From: Chrysomallon squamiferum
Lineage: Eukaryota; Mollusca; Gastropoda; Neomphalida; Peltospiridae
Length of the DNA stretch: 64,000 nucleotides
Assembly (NCBI GenBank): GCA_012295275.1
Contig: CM022672.1
Coordinates: 1,373,943 to 1,437,942 of the forward strand
Reading direction: 5' to 3'
Shown: positions 16,076 through 30,132 of the stretch, piece after piece
Layout: the number at the start of each line of letters is the position of its first letter
Position numbering within the stretch: the first letter of the stretch is position 1
Notes under the pieces: model-generated
The model's database searches: none
What the model saw: only the letters and a program-made list of their open reading frames with translations
What the model was told of the DNA's origin: nothing
Translations under genes and position numbers: made by a program

Positions 16076-16993
16076 TGTAAGTAGATTTGTTTGTGTGTAT
16101 GTGCGCATGCATGTATATCTAAATATATGCATATATTATTACTGCTATTGTATTTGATATTTTTATTATTAGCCATCACCATTCGAAATTACCAATATTA
16201 TCACTGTAAGATATAATTACCTACATGTCTAACAATTTTTATTATTATTTTTTTTTTATATTTTATGATTGTTGATTATTTTCCTTATAACGACTAAATC
16301 AGGTAAATTATCGAAAGTGGAAAAGAAATCTATATATTTATATATATGTTTTATTTTGTTTTTCGTTTGTTTTTGACTTTTTAATTTGTTTTTTTATTTG
16401 TTTGTTTTTGTTTTTTTTTTTTATTGTTTGTTTTTTTTTTTTTGTTTTTTTTTTGTTTTCCGTTGTCAGAACTTTTGTTTTTTCGTTTTGTCAGAACTTT
16501 TATTTTTATTGCTTTTTTTCCGTTTAACGTTACTTTATTTTCGTTGTTTTATTTGGTTTTTTTTTGCGTTCTTAATTTCTATTGCTTGGCTTTGTTTTGC
16601 GTCGCGTAGCCTTACTTAGGTTTTCTTTGCGTTGTTTTATTTTGGTTTTTGCTGCTTTGCGTTGTATTGGTTTTCTACGCTTTTATTTTGCTTAGATTTA
16701 CGTTGTTTTACTTAGTTGCCTATGTTATCTTCCATTTTGCTTTGAGTTGCTATCAGTAATACTGCTTTTTTTTTTCACATAATTTAAAAAACATTTTCAT
16801 TTATTTATATATATATATATATATATTTTTACACACACACACACACATTTTTTTTCACTTAATTACTTTTTTGTAATATTATATAATATTTCACCTTCTT
16901 TGACTTATTCGCATTTTAAAATAAAGCTTTAGACACTGTCTGTATATGTATGCCTGTGTCTGTCTGTGAAAGAGATAATTTTTGTATGGGTGG

Positions 16994-17082
16994 GTGAGAG
17001 AGAGAGACAGAGAGACAGAGAGAGGGAGAGAGTGAGAGACAGAGAGAGACAGAGAGAGACAGAGAGACAGTGAGAGAGAGAC

Positions 17083-17181
<99 letters not shown>

Positions 17182-17200
17182 GAGAGAGAGAGAGAGAGAG
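16994..17200. repeat. (GA)n/(GACA)n microsatellite
   Basis: A pure (GA)n core flanked on both sides by GACA-interrupted tracts, about 205 bp. Confidence 0.97.
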
Positions 17201-19363
17201 TGTCTACGTGTGTTCGTTTACCATGTAAATATAATAATATTTAAAAAAGCATTTAATTTTTGTAAAACTTCTTTCTTTTCTTTTCAGTCTGTCTTATAAC
17301 CTTTTTTTTTTATTCTTTAATTTTACTTCCTGGTTGGCTGATGGAGGGTTGCAATTTTTTCCTTTTCTTATCTGCTTTTCTTTTTCAATTCTATATTTTT
17401 TTTATTTTTTTTTCAGAATTAATTTGGTTTTTATTTTTTACATTTAAAAAAAATAAAAAAAAAAAAAAAAAGTTTATTGAATTATTTTATTTCTTATACC
17501 TGTTTTCATTTTAATTTTTATTTTTCCTTTCATTTTAACTTTTCCTTGTCAGTTTCCTTTTTTTATTTGATTTTTTTTCCCTGGATTTCAAAACGAATTA
17601 TCAGTGAAAAATGACAGACAGTGAAACAGAACTTTCTGACTTATGTCTAGTGGTTAGTCCTGGAACGTGTCTGGCATCTGTTGTGTGTTTTTATATTTAA
17701 TTAGTAACAAACCAAACACACTTGCACCCACGCAAGAACACCCATGTACGCACAAAACAGACCATCCTGTTTTGGCTGTTATTATTTCCAGTTGTATAGA
17801 GTAAAAATAAAATATTTATTATGTAAAAAAAAAAAAAATAATAATAATAAACAAATATATAAAAAATAAAAATACGTTAACTTCAGTTGACTGTTAGATA
17901 TTTTGTATTTAAATATTATCATATATACACAGCAATAACTCACTTTCACTTTAATTAATATTAATGAATATACATACGTGTCAGAAAACACAAATATACA
18001 AACCTGATGTATGCAGATATTTAATTTAAATGTATTCAATATAAATAAAAATAAAAATCACTATAGAAATATACGACTGATACGTTGCAGGAATTATGTG
18101 TTTTTAAGTTTCAGATTTTTAATGATTTATTTATGACATAAATTCTTTGTTATTTTTATTTTGTTCATTATATCGTTAATTCTTTCATATTTTCATATCT
18201 TTTTTATTCATTATTTCGTTATTATAGATATATATATATATTTCGTTACTACACACACACACACACACACACGTCCAAATTTCTTTCCTAAAACGTTTTC
18301 ATCTTTTCTTCTTTTTTTTTCAATTCTCTTGTCGATATTACCTAACTGCTCTCGAGTAACCAAGAATCAGACACATCATTTATCCGAGCTTTAATCTGTG
18401 TCACAGCCTTCAACAACGCGATTATTTAAAATAAAAGATAAAAATAAATAAAACAATTCCAAAAGAAGAAGACAAATTTAATCTGTGCCATAAGAGACTG
18501 GAATGAAACAGATGTCTGAGAAACGTCTAGCTGATGTGTGTTTGCCAAAGAACTGCAACCTCTCTCAATATAAAACATTCAAGTCGTTTATTTCAACAAC
18601 CAAAACAACAAAAATAAACAAATAAAAAATAAAATAGAATAGAATAAAATATAAATTCCTCATTACGTAGAGGAAGTGTTGACTTTTTCTTCTATACTTT
18701 TTTTTTTTTTTTTGGCTTTAAAAACAAAAAAATGTTTTTTGTTTTTTTTGATGAAAGCTTAATACTGACAAATGGTTTTTCTAACATCAATACGTTTTAA
18801 AAGGTTACTAAAAGAACAGGATGGAGAATAAATAGTTCTTTTTGAAATATTTTAAATTGGAAATCCTATGTTTAAGTATCGTCAAGGGGCTTGCTAGAGA
18901 CCAAACAGAAGAAAAAAGTGTATCAAGCAGAACAAATTACTCACTTTAACTCTTTCCTATTTTCAATGAAAGGTTCTTTTTCTTTTGTTTTTTTTACATT
19001 TTTCAAATTAAATTTTGTTACTGCAATTGCTTGGGCATCCATTGATTTGAAAAGTTTGTATAATTTATTGAATTATTTTTAGCAGATGTTGAAAAACGAT
19101 AAAATTATTACCGTTCAGTAAGTTTTTCTTTTTTATTAGTACATTTATTACTGTGTTTAAAAAGACTAAACAGATTTATGTGATTAGTTAATATTTTATT
19201 ATTCTAAATGATGGCTATTTTTAAATTACTTTTATAAATTCACGTTTTATCTTTAAAACCAACTTAGTAGGCTTTTGTTTCTTGATACATGTTTTTTTTT
19301 ATTAATTCACATGAATTCACGTCCACCAATCCGACATCACACCATACATCCACAAGCACACCC
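17201..19363. other. Intergenic AT-rich
   Basis: A/T homopolymers at 17,280-17,580, a (CA)n tract at 18,249-18,272; no coding signal. Confidence 0.6.
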
Positions 19364-19467
19364 AGACACATACATACACACATACATACATACATACATA
19401 CACACATACACACACATACATACATACATACATACATACACACACACACATACATATACATATGTAG

Positions 19468-19505
<38 letters not shown>

Positions 19506-19870
19506 CGCATACATACATACATACACACACACATACACACATACATACATACATGCATACACACATACATACATACATACATACACACATACATACATAC
19601 ATGCATACACACATACATACATACATACATACATACACGCATACACACATACACACATCCATACATACATACATACATACACACACACATACATACATAC
19701 ACACATACACACACGCATACACACATACACACACACATACATACATGCATACACATTTACTCACACATACATACATACATATACATTTACTCACACATAC
19801 ATATACACACACCAGAGGCACATACAGCTACAGATACATACATACATACAGACTAACGCACACATACGTA
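19364..19870. repeat. (TACA)n/(CA)n compound microsatellite, about 450 bp
   Basis: A mosaic of TACA tetranucleotides and CA dinucleotides; the longest such tract in the window. It opens all frames and yields His/Thr/Tyr or Cys/Val/Met pseudo-proteins. Confidence 0.97.
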
Positions 19871-19997
19871 CATACACATTTTAAAGTCGTATTTTGTTTT
19901 TCTAACGTTTTCATTAAAACTATTTAATAATTAAACTAAAAAAATAATCAGGGAAACACGCAAACTAATAAGTTGACAAACAAACAAACAAAAGTAA

Positions 19998-19999
19998 AA

Positions 20000-20038
<39 letters not shown>

Positions 20039-20041
20039 AAA
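19998..20041. repeat. (AAAT)n microsatellite
   Basis: About 11 perfect units. Confidence 0.96.
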
Positions 20042-23000
20042 TAACAAGCCAATAAATTAATCATTACGACGTTCCCAAACATTAACGATCCAATCTGCTA
20101 ATTCTGACGAACATAATTATGTGAAACAGAAACATATTTCCTGTCTAATTTTCCCATTTATCCTGGCAACTCAGAGTTCATTTCTATTTTTTCAATTATA
20201 TTATTAACTTTGACACATGTTGTTTAGTGTTATCTGCAGAAGTCAGAGCATTGCATAGCTCTTTCAGCACGTACAAGTTCAGATAACAGGCCTGTACAAA
20301 CGATTAGAGATAAAGAACAAACGGAGAGAGAAAGTTAAAACGCCCGTAACTAAATTGCCTTTCCATAAGTGTCTAACTGAAGGTACAGACAAAAAGAAGA
20401 AGAAGAAAAAACTATAGAAGTTTAATAACAAATAACAAAAAATTGTTATCTCTATTCTTAACATGTTTGAAAGGATTAGTTCTAAAGCCATAGCATCCGC
20501 TTTTGAAATCTACCGTGCTTCCCGGAGATTTTCGTAAGCATTTTTACATATATGACGGAAGCATCATGCGCTATTGTTAGCAAACAGAACAAAAAAGAAA
20601 CACAAAAAAAGAAGAGGAAAATTGGAAAAGGAAACAAGAACAGAAAAAAAAAAGAAAAAGATTAAAAACAACAGTTAAAAGTACTCTGCAGGTCTAATGA
20701 TTATAATTTCTGATGTTGTAGCAGGTAAAGATATTTTCACTTTTGGCTCGAAGTTTTACAGAAAAACAAAATGACGAAGGGTGTAACCTTGACTAACACC
20801 TATTTACAGATTATTTACTTTTATTTAGAAGAAACAGAGAATTTAAAGGCTGCTGCCATTTCAAAATTACAATGAGAAAAACAATTAAGTTTTATGCTGC
20901 GGTTTAAGTATGATGTAATTAGATTCTTTCTATATAGTGCAGAAAATAAAGAAAAGTAAAGAACAATTTTTTTTAAAGATTTGATATGTCTACTTCAGAT
21001 GTGAGCTGTAAACCGCTAAACACTCAATGATATTATTAAGATAAATTTGTAATCAGATACCTTTAAATTCAAAGGAACGGATATAGGTTTCAGTCAAGTG
21101 AGAAATGTAATATTTTAAGTCTTTAATGTGAATGTGTCCATGAATACATAAAGGAAATCATATTCTGAAAGTATACTACGTGCTTTTTGAATTTATACAT
21201 ATAGAAACAAACTTAAAATAACACACACACACACACACACACGCACCCACTCACACACACAATGAAAGAAAGAACGAGCGAACAAACCGACGAATTAACA
21301 GAAACAAAAAAGGAAGGAAAAAAAAAGAAAGAGGAAAAAAAAAAGGAAAGGAAGATCCGTGCTTAAAAATTATTTTGACAGATTCCACAAAGATTAAATT
21401 TCAGCCATTCTGGGAAATTACTTTTCTTACAAATGAAATTTAAATTTTTCAGTTTATATGCTGACAGCTGAATTTGGTTTTAATTCGCGTTTTATAAACC
21501 GAGATAACCATAAAAAATATAGTCACTGTTAGCGATTTCTACATCAAAAGGGTCGATTGCCATTACTAGGAAATACAATATTTTTATTTCTTGATAGTCT
21601 GATGTTATATATTTCACGTTTTTTATTATTTTTTTTTATTTCATTTTAATTTTTATTTCTTTATTTCTTTCTTTATTTCTTTATTTATTTATTATTATTT
21701 TTTTTTATTATTATTTTTTTTTTTATTGTCACTTTGTAGACTACACTGAAAATCACTTGTATGAGGTGCTGTTAAACTTGATGCTCAAATATTTTATATA
21801 CGTAATGAAGCAAGTTGAGATAAAAAAATAATAATAACAATACGAAGAAGTAGTCTTAGTAGTTCTAGTAGTCGTAGAAATAGTAGTAGTAATAGTTGTT
21901 GTAGTCATAGTCGTAGTAGTAGCAGTATTAAAAGAAATAGAAATTTTTAGCAGCAACCGTAGAAGCAGCGATGGTAATATTAATAATTATATTTGTCAGC
22001 CGCGGAATTCAGAACAAGACATGACGGCTTTTACAAAACCGTCCCTCTGTGTACAGAATCCAGGGGTAAGTATTTGAATTCTTTGTTAGAGAAGCCTTCA
22101 GCTCCGTCAATAAAGAAACTTTTATTACAGCTACGGATCACAGCTCGTCATTGCCTACCGCAATCTACGGATGGGTTCAAATGTTGGCCGCTAATACGTT
22201 AATATCCATAGCCAGGCTTTAGATGACGTGAGGATTTATTGGGGGAATTGTATCAGTAATACGGCTCTTTTAAATCTGTTGTAGATAACGATGGAATGCA
22301 TTTACAGATTTCGTTATCTGGTTGTGGGTGATATTAACATGCTTGGAACTGTTAAGGTATGCCTGTCGTGAAGTGTTTTCGACTAAATAATGTTTTGTTG
22401 AATGGTGTCGAATGTTCTGATCAGTGCACACGGAGAAAATGAGGAGTGATTAAAGTCAGTTTACAGATTTAGTGTATTGTAGCAGGTGATGTGCAGCAGC
22501 ATCCATATTTCAGACGAAGGTTCAGATGCGAATACACAAAATAAGTTTCGCGAGATCTTTAACACAGCGTGTGTACAAGGAAATTAATAAACGGTATTTG
22601 TTTTTACAATGAAGTATACAGAATCAGTTTATTTTTCTTGAACAAGTTATCAGTTACTGTTTATATTTAAGAATCTATAAAAGTAAAATAAAAATGAAGT
22701 TATAGTTAGCAGGACTTGTATGATGTACGGAAAACACGCACGCACACACACACACACATGCTCACGCAGACACACATGCGTGCACATGCAAACATTCATG
22801 CAGACTTAGGTATCAAATGTGTAGAGATCCACAAACTCTGTAAAACAGTGCCGCTTCTTACGTCTGTATGTACCAGCTTTTGGTGCAAGTCTACTTAGCA
22901 GACGAAAAACAGATCGCTTAGTGACACAGATTTCTGATAGTTTAGTCAGCTACGTGCTGTCTGCGATAACACTTAAAATAAACTCACAAAGAAACAAACC

Positions 23001-23580
23001 AAAAAAATAAAAATAAAAATAAAACTGGAATCGTAGAACTACGTTCCACTTGAAGCAATACTTCCACGGATAAACATGCTCCAAGAATATGTGTTTGTAA
23101 TTTTATTCTGTTGTTTTGTCTCTTGTTATCTGATGATTCATTAGTAATAAAATGATCCATCAAGATATCATTATCTTCATCTCCTTGATTTTTGTTTCTT
23201 ATTTTTTTTCTTATCTCAGTTATATTCGAATACTTTTATGAATTTTTATTTCCTGAGTACACATAAGAGTACACAGAATGGGTATAATAATTATAAGCAG
23301 TATCGATCAAGCAATACTCATTTGATTATCGACAGTTTTGTAAAACGACTCTCTCGGTCTCTTTCTTACTCTGACGCTCTCATTCTCTCTCACTCGCTTT
23401 ATATACATATGATGTACTTTCTGTGTCCTCTAGCTATCTCATTTTTAAAAATTATTTCTCTGTCTGCTTAACACACAAACACACAGACACACAGAAATAT
23501 ATACACACATAAATATATACACACATTAACAAAAGCACAACACATACACATACACTTACACTTGTCTGTTAAAATATTAT
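20042..23580. other. Intergenic; complex island about 22.0-22.3 kb
   Basis: CA repeats at 21,219-21,262, T-rich at 21,620-21,725, triplets at 21,830-21,975. Positions 21,990-22,300 are less repetitive, with a 69-codon plus-strand frame of unknown meaning. Confidence 0.5.
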
Positions 23581-24230
23581 TTGACAATTCCCCTCCCAGG
23601 TTGAAAAGAGTCTCGATTTTTCAAGACGAGTCATTTAAAGAGACTGCATAAGTTTCATTAGGGTCTGCAACGTTGGCTTCAGCGTGCTCCGATATTCCAT
23701 TTTCACTGTCTGCAACTGATTTTACAAATTACAAATTATTTCTCAGCGTTGGAATGAGAATGTATGGGACGTGAAATTAAATTTGTCACATGTTGCAGCC
23801 ATTTAACTTCGGCAAGGTTTCTTTCCAGGACTGGTCCGCGGTTCGTGCGATCGAATTTGACGCAGCAAATTGGTCTCTTAACGCATCCTTGGGTTCTGTT
23901 ACCGGTAATTGTAGGAGGTATTACTCCAATGTACATATTAGCACAGGCTCGCAGATAACCCGGTGTTGCCAAACACGGGATAAATGTAGGGGATTTTTAT
24001 TTATTTATTTATTTATTTATTTCTGCTGTGGATTATTACTTTTCCTTCTACTTCATGCAGGTTTGCCGGAAAACGGTAATTCACGAAAATAAGATATTCG
24101 CGAGTAAACAAAACGAAGCGTTGCCTTGGTGATGTTAGAGGTTTATTTATGAAGTTAAAGATCGCGCCATGGTAACGTTTTTCAAACTTCATGAGAACCT
24201 CTTCTGAAAAAAAATACAAATAAAATACAA
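23581..24230. other. Complex island, candidate conserved regulatory DNA
   Basis: Mixed-composition sequence with open frames of 64-100 codons on both strands, none recognisable. Contains the X-box-like pair and a TTTA run (24,000-24,023). Confidence 0.4.
24120..24176. promoter_or_regulatory. Pair of X-box-like motifs
   Basis: GTTGCCTTGGTGAT (24,120-24,133) and CGCGCCATGGTAAC (24,163-24,176) each fit the RFX palindrome with two or three mismatches. They sit in a complex, non-repetitive island. Confidence 0.3.
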
Positions 24231-26896
24231 AATAAATTAAAATAATTATTACGTTAATACTTTGTTCGAGTTATGGTTTCCGTGCTAGAAGAGTGTTAAA
24301 AAGAAAAAAAAACATATTTAATGACATTTGTCCCGAAAAGTCTTTTTTTATATATTTACAGAAAATGCTTACGTTGAAATGTATCAAGATATATTGCTGA
24401 CATATCATTTATTATTGGTTGTGTGATAGAGAAATGTTAATCTCTTTATAATTTCAAATAAATTACAGTAGATTAAATATCTGTACATAATACTGTTTTC
24501 TTCTTCTTGTTTAAATTGTATGGTTATGTGAAAGATTGTTTCCTGCTAAAGGAATCGTAAAAGATTGAAGCCGTATTTATTTCATTGCATTTTAATTTTT
24601 ATTCATTTGCTCTTTTAATTTTTTTTTTTTTTTTTTGTATATTTTTATTATTTTTATTATCATTATTTTTTTCAATGGGGTAAATCTAGCTGCAAGTAGC
24701 AGACGACCTTGAGTTTTAATTTACATTTCTATTTATAAGTTTTGTAACTTAAGAAATTCTGATTTCGCTAAAAATAAATTCTTCACCTAGCTCTAAATTG
24801 ATGCTCAGTTTCTATATTTTTCTTTCTTCTTTATTTCACTTATGTTTTCTTTCATTATCATTTATGTTTGTTTTATTTCCTTTTTATTTTTCTTCTAAAT
24901 TGGCACTTTCTTTCTTTTTTTAACTTCTTTTTAAAAAAAGTTTGGTTAAATCATTCTGAATAAATATTCCTTTTGTTATTATGTGGTTTATTTGCATATC
25001 TGATTCAGCAATATTATTCTTAAATAAAAGGATACGAGGAAAAGAAAGGAATTTGATAAAACAGTAGTATCAATTTCAAACATCGACTCAAATAGTATCA
25101 CGTTTAATTTTTTTATATTTCCGTTTTTTTTATTTATTTATTTTTTTTTATTTATTTAAATATTTAAAATTTGTGTTTCCCCTGATTTATAACTGAAAAT
25201 GTGAATTTCAGTAGAATTCGACTATAACTGCCAAATTAATTAATCTGTAATTCATTTTAAAGAACTATAAATTAACAGATTGTTAGCAATCTATTAAACA
25301 TGAATTATATATTCAGCCGTCTTTTATATCTAAGTTGTGACGTTTATGTTAGAATATTCAGCAATAACTGAAAATAAAAATCGTTATATATTGACTGGGA
25401 AGCTTTAATTCGGTGTTTAAACAACTAAACTGGCTTGGAAATTTCATTTTTTCATATCAGACGGAAGATTGTTGCCTTATATTCCAGTTAGGTTCAAGCG
25501 GACTAGAACTTCAGTTTCAATAAGAGAAATACCAGATGAAAAACTATAGGGCAGCAACACTCTCAGTGCTTGCAGACAATTATCTGTTATTCTGTCGTAA
25601 TTAGTACAAATTACACTTAATCTTAGTTTGAAAACGTAGCTCAGTTTCCTGTACAACTTCCTAGCAGTAACCACAATTCTCTCCTCATACATCCGCCGAG
25701 CGAGTAGAAAATTTAATGTTCTTCAAGCTGTTAACGTTTTTTTTTCATAGGAATAGAAAAATTATGGTTGCTTTGCATGACAGTAATACATCCCAACAAG
25801 CAGTGCTGAATTTTTTCATCTTCTTTTTTTTTTTTTTAAATTCTTTTTCTCACGAAAACTACCCACCCACGAAATCAGACTACAGGAAGTTTCAATTTCG
25901 TTTGGCAAACTTCCTCTTTGCGAACCCGGCGCATCTCAGTAATTTCGACAAACAATTCAAATCCTTGGCGACAGACTCCCTGAACAGAAATCGAGCGTTG
26001 GAATTTCACGATTTAATAATGTCGAACATTTATATAATAAAATAAAATCGATTGTGAAACATGAGCTGTGTCATGTTGCAATTCGCGGAAGACATGAGAT
26101 AATTTTCTAGGTCGAAATCGGCTATTAAATTACGTTCTGATATATAGGACATAGCTCGTTGCCAAGTGGGACGAAAAATCAAATTTGTACTTGAGAGCAG
26201 TTAAGGCGTCAACGAATGTCTGCTTTTATTCGATTGCCTGAATTCCACCAAGTTATGATTTCCGAGAGAACCACAGAAATAAAGAAATGGTGAAGGTAAC
26301 CAATTTTGACCGAGGCGGAAAAGAAACGATAAAAACAACCCTAAGAATAATAGAGCCGATTGATTCATTCCGTGTTTTTATGTAGACAGTTGACATTTAG
26401 CGAAATGTCACACTAAAGATATTGCACTTTCAGTGTTCTTTCTGTGTTACAGCCGTCATGTCGTCTTTCGCAATTTTCAATTTATTTCATTTTTGCTTCA
26501 AACACCAATAAACAGTGTGATCTGATTCAAAGACAAACTTTTTCCGCTGTCAAAGATCGAAATCCACTGTCATGCTTAACTACAGGAATATCGGACAAAT
26601 CAAAATACGTTTTGCTACTGTTGTTGTTGTATCAATCTAAATAATACTTTTATTGTTGTTGTTGTTGTTGTTATATCAATTTAAATAAAACGTGATTTTT
26701 TTGTTGTTGTTTTTGTTATTTTCGTGGGGTTTTTGGTTTTTTATTTAAATTTATTTTGAGTTGGTTTTATTGTTACTTTTTTTGTTGTTGTTGTTTTAAA
26801 TCTAGGAATTTATGTATGGGAAGGTGCATTCCGCTAATGTGTAGGAGTAATATTTTAATATTAATTGCCTGAATTATGGAAACATTAACCATATAT

Positions 26897-26951
<55 letters not shown>

Positions 26952-29658
26952 TCTGCTGTCAGACGTTTTAATGCTTATTTGAGATGAATCAGGAAAAGAG
27001 GTTACTGTACGTTTCAAACATGAAACAGATACAAATATGGACAGAAAATAAATTTCTTTTTCAGTGCATTAATTGCATCTAGTTACACAAAAACAGTTTT
27101 TTAAGTATGTGTGTGTAGTTGTCTGCGCATTTTTATGTGTTTGATTTTTACTGTGAGAGAGAACCGGACTTCATGTTTCCTTTCAATCTGTTTCATATGG
27201 AATTTTAATGAAATTCTTTACCCCAATCTCTGTATGCTAACTGCGATTATTGTTGCGTAGTTATTATAAAAATTATTGTTTTTGCTCATTTACTTTGCTT
27301 ACTTCCTGTTTTTCTTTAAAAATATGTTCAGTGCAATTTCCTGAAACAGTGAATATTGACACTAAACTGGAGTTATTTCAATGCATACACAGAATATATT
27401 TGTCAGTAAATCTAATATGAAATTTATTTTTAAAAAAATCTATCCGTAGATGAAAATAAAGCGCAAATATTATTAATAATAACAAATCCCTTTTTTATTT
27501 TTTTATTTTATTTTATTTATTTAATATTATTATTTATTTTATTTTTTATAATTTATTTTTTTTGTCTTTTAATAATTTTCGCATCTCATATAATTTAAAT
27601 ATAATATGATCCTGTACGCTTGCATGCTATGTATGGGTTACATTCAATATAGTTATGTTGTTTGTTTCTTTAAGCCATCTGTTATATGCATATTTCTTAC
27701 TAATAATAAAGAATTAAAAAAAAATAAGAAACCAGAGAAAATATACATACGCTTAAATTTTTCTCTTTATTCTTGATGTCTTCTTATTCACATTTTGTTT
27801 AAACTACTTTTTTTAAAAGAAAGAAAATGATCTGATAAAATTAGATGATACTGTAACCTAACTCTGTTTAAAAAAAAAATGTAAATGTTTTATCTTTTCT
27901 GTGTTCACGTTTTTACATTATTCTTGTTTTTATTACAAAAAAGACTCGTTGCCGCAAAAGAGTTAAACGATCGCTTGTAAAGTTATTAGTGTTTTTGCTC
28001 GTAGAAAAACGAGACTAAGAATGTTAATTACTAACGTAAGAGTGTCGACATTCTCAGCACAGGTCTGTTTGTTTCGTTTGAAGAGACATGGAAGTGTTCG
28101 CTGAGAAATTGTTTGTGAATGAAGCGAATAATAGAAATACCTGTCGTCAGTCAATAACAGCAGCAGCCTTGGGAAGCTGAGCAGAAGTTTGAACGTCTTA
28201 CTGGCGATGACAAAAAAGTGTACAGTACATATCTGCTGATGCAATAAAGTGTGATCAGAATAACCTCAGTATGTTACAGTGTTAACAACTGTTATGTGGC
28301 AAACATGTTGACGGATATGCTGAATGTTCGTTTGGTTATTGTTTGTTGTTGGGTTTTGGGGGATTTTTTTATTTGTTTTGTTTTGCTTTTTGTGAAATTT
28401 ACATTTTGTTGCTGTTGTTGTTTTTGTTGTTGTTGTTGCTGCTGTTGTTATGTCTGCGTAATCATGATATGAGAGGTAACCACTTTTCATAGGCTATTCT
28501 TATCGATGAAAAGTTCATATGCACACACACACAGACATGACAGTACATTCCACGCATTTTATAATCTGCTAGTTGGGCTGTGTCTTGATTGGAAAGCGAA
28601 GATACGATCATGCTACCCGTCACACCCGATAAACATCTAAGTCGTAACTAGACTTCATTTTCCACAGAGGACGCAAACACGTTTAAACCTCTACTCGGAG
28701 CACCTAAAGGTCAAATATCACATTTCCCTTTGTTTATGTTTTCTTCATTGTTTTAGCACCACAAGAATGTAAAAAAAAAAACAAGAAAAAAAACATACCT
28801 GTTTTTAGTGGAATGCTGGTGTTAACCCTGCTAACAAATCACACAGTTATGTACAATCATACACTTCTGTCATCACCAGACATGAGTGTGCACGAATAAA
28901 AGCTAAATACAGATTGTTTACAACTCATATTTCTTCTCAAGAAAAAAACCTAAAAGAAAACACTGTCAGTGAGGAACGCTTGTATGTTTCTCAGGGTATT
29001 TCTGTTGATTGTAATATACTTTTGGCAACACGAATTCGGAAAAATTAATTTTAAAACACGAATTTGGCAAATGAATGATCCACAGATAAACACAGGCAAG
29101 ACGTAAGCATATAAACTGCAAGATGTATACTTGTGTTCGAGTACACTCGTTTGCTTTTATTCATTTTTTCTTGGCGTTTTTTCTAGGATTTTTTTTTTTT
29201 TTTTTTTTGTTCCTGTTGTTTTCATTTTTATTTTTATTTTATTAAAAACCGCATGCATAAAATATATTAAATTTGCGAAGGGTTATCAGAATTTTAAAAA
29301 AGGTAGAGGATAAAGCATTTTGTTGATGAGCATTCCAAACACGCCCACACCTGTGAAAACTAGACCCGTCCTTGAGTTGCCAGGGCAAATGCACTAAGAA
29401 ACGATTGTGTTACCTTTGAAATATATTTTAATGAACGTTGCTGTCGAAAGATATTTCTGTAGAATAACAAAACAAGAATATTGTATTTCCGAGCTAAAAC
29501 AGTAAAACCAGCACGTCACGCCATACAGAACATTCAGCAAAGGCCAGGATATAACAAAAAAAAGTAAATACTTCGACATGTCAATAAACAGGAGAAACTG
29601 GATGAATTTAATATAGATTTATTTCTTCTTCTTATTTTTGATCTTATTACTCATTCTT

Positions 29659-29662
<4 letters not shown>
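24231..29662. other. Mostly AT-rich intergenic; complex island 25.4-26.6 kb
   Basis: Positions 25,430-26,600 stand out as non-repetitive. A 109-codon plus-strand frame at 25,716 includes a poly-Phe stretch from a T-run and is not convincing as a gene. GTT triplets occur at 26,610-26,800 and 28,400-28,450. Confidence 0.5.
26894..26951. repeat. (TTTA)n microsatellite
   Basis: About 14 perfect units. Confidence 0.97.
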
Positions 29663-29695
<33 letters not shown>

Positions 29696-29860
29696 ACACA
29701 CACACACTCTGTAATATATAGATATATCTCATTCAATTTTTTTCTCTCACTCTCTCTCATTCTCGGTTTTTTCTTTCTTTCCATCTCTCTATCTTTCCAG
29801 ACGGTTATATCTTTCTCTTTTCAGCTATTTATTTATTTATTTATTTATTTATTTATTTGT
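29663..29860. repeat. (CA)n and (TTTA)n microsatellites with CT-rich spacer
   Basis: CA at 29,663-29,706, a CT-rich spacer, TTTA at 29,828-29,860. Confidence 0.93.
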
Positions 29861-30012
29861 CTTTCTCTCTCTCATGCTCTGCCTATCAATATATCAACAT
29901 ATCTGTTTATAACTCTTTCATTCATTTATCTTCTTTACTGTTTTAAATGATGTCGTTTTTCAATTTTTTCTAACATTTTCGCTTTTTTATTTCTCTCTCT
30001 GTTTCTCTCTCT

Positions 30013-30091
30013 TTGTCTGTCTATCTATCTATCTATCAATCTATATATATATATATTTATCTGCCTATCTATATATCTATCTATCTATCTA

Positions 30092-30131
<40 letters not shown>
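30013..30131. repeat. (TCTA)n/(TCTG)n microsatellite
   Basis: TCTA units, a TA stretch, TCTA again, then about 11 TCTG units. Confidence 0.96.

Positions 30132-30132
<1 letters not shown>

Noticed and set aside
19264-19927. Several 139-212 codon frames rich in His/Thr/Tyr or Cys/Val/Met
   Set aside because: They read a TACA/CA microsatellite in all frames on both strands.
25716-26045. 109-codon plus-strand ORF as a gene
   Set aside because: Contains a poly-Phe tract from a T-run, has no domain and no evident splice or promoter context; treated as part of a complexity island.
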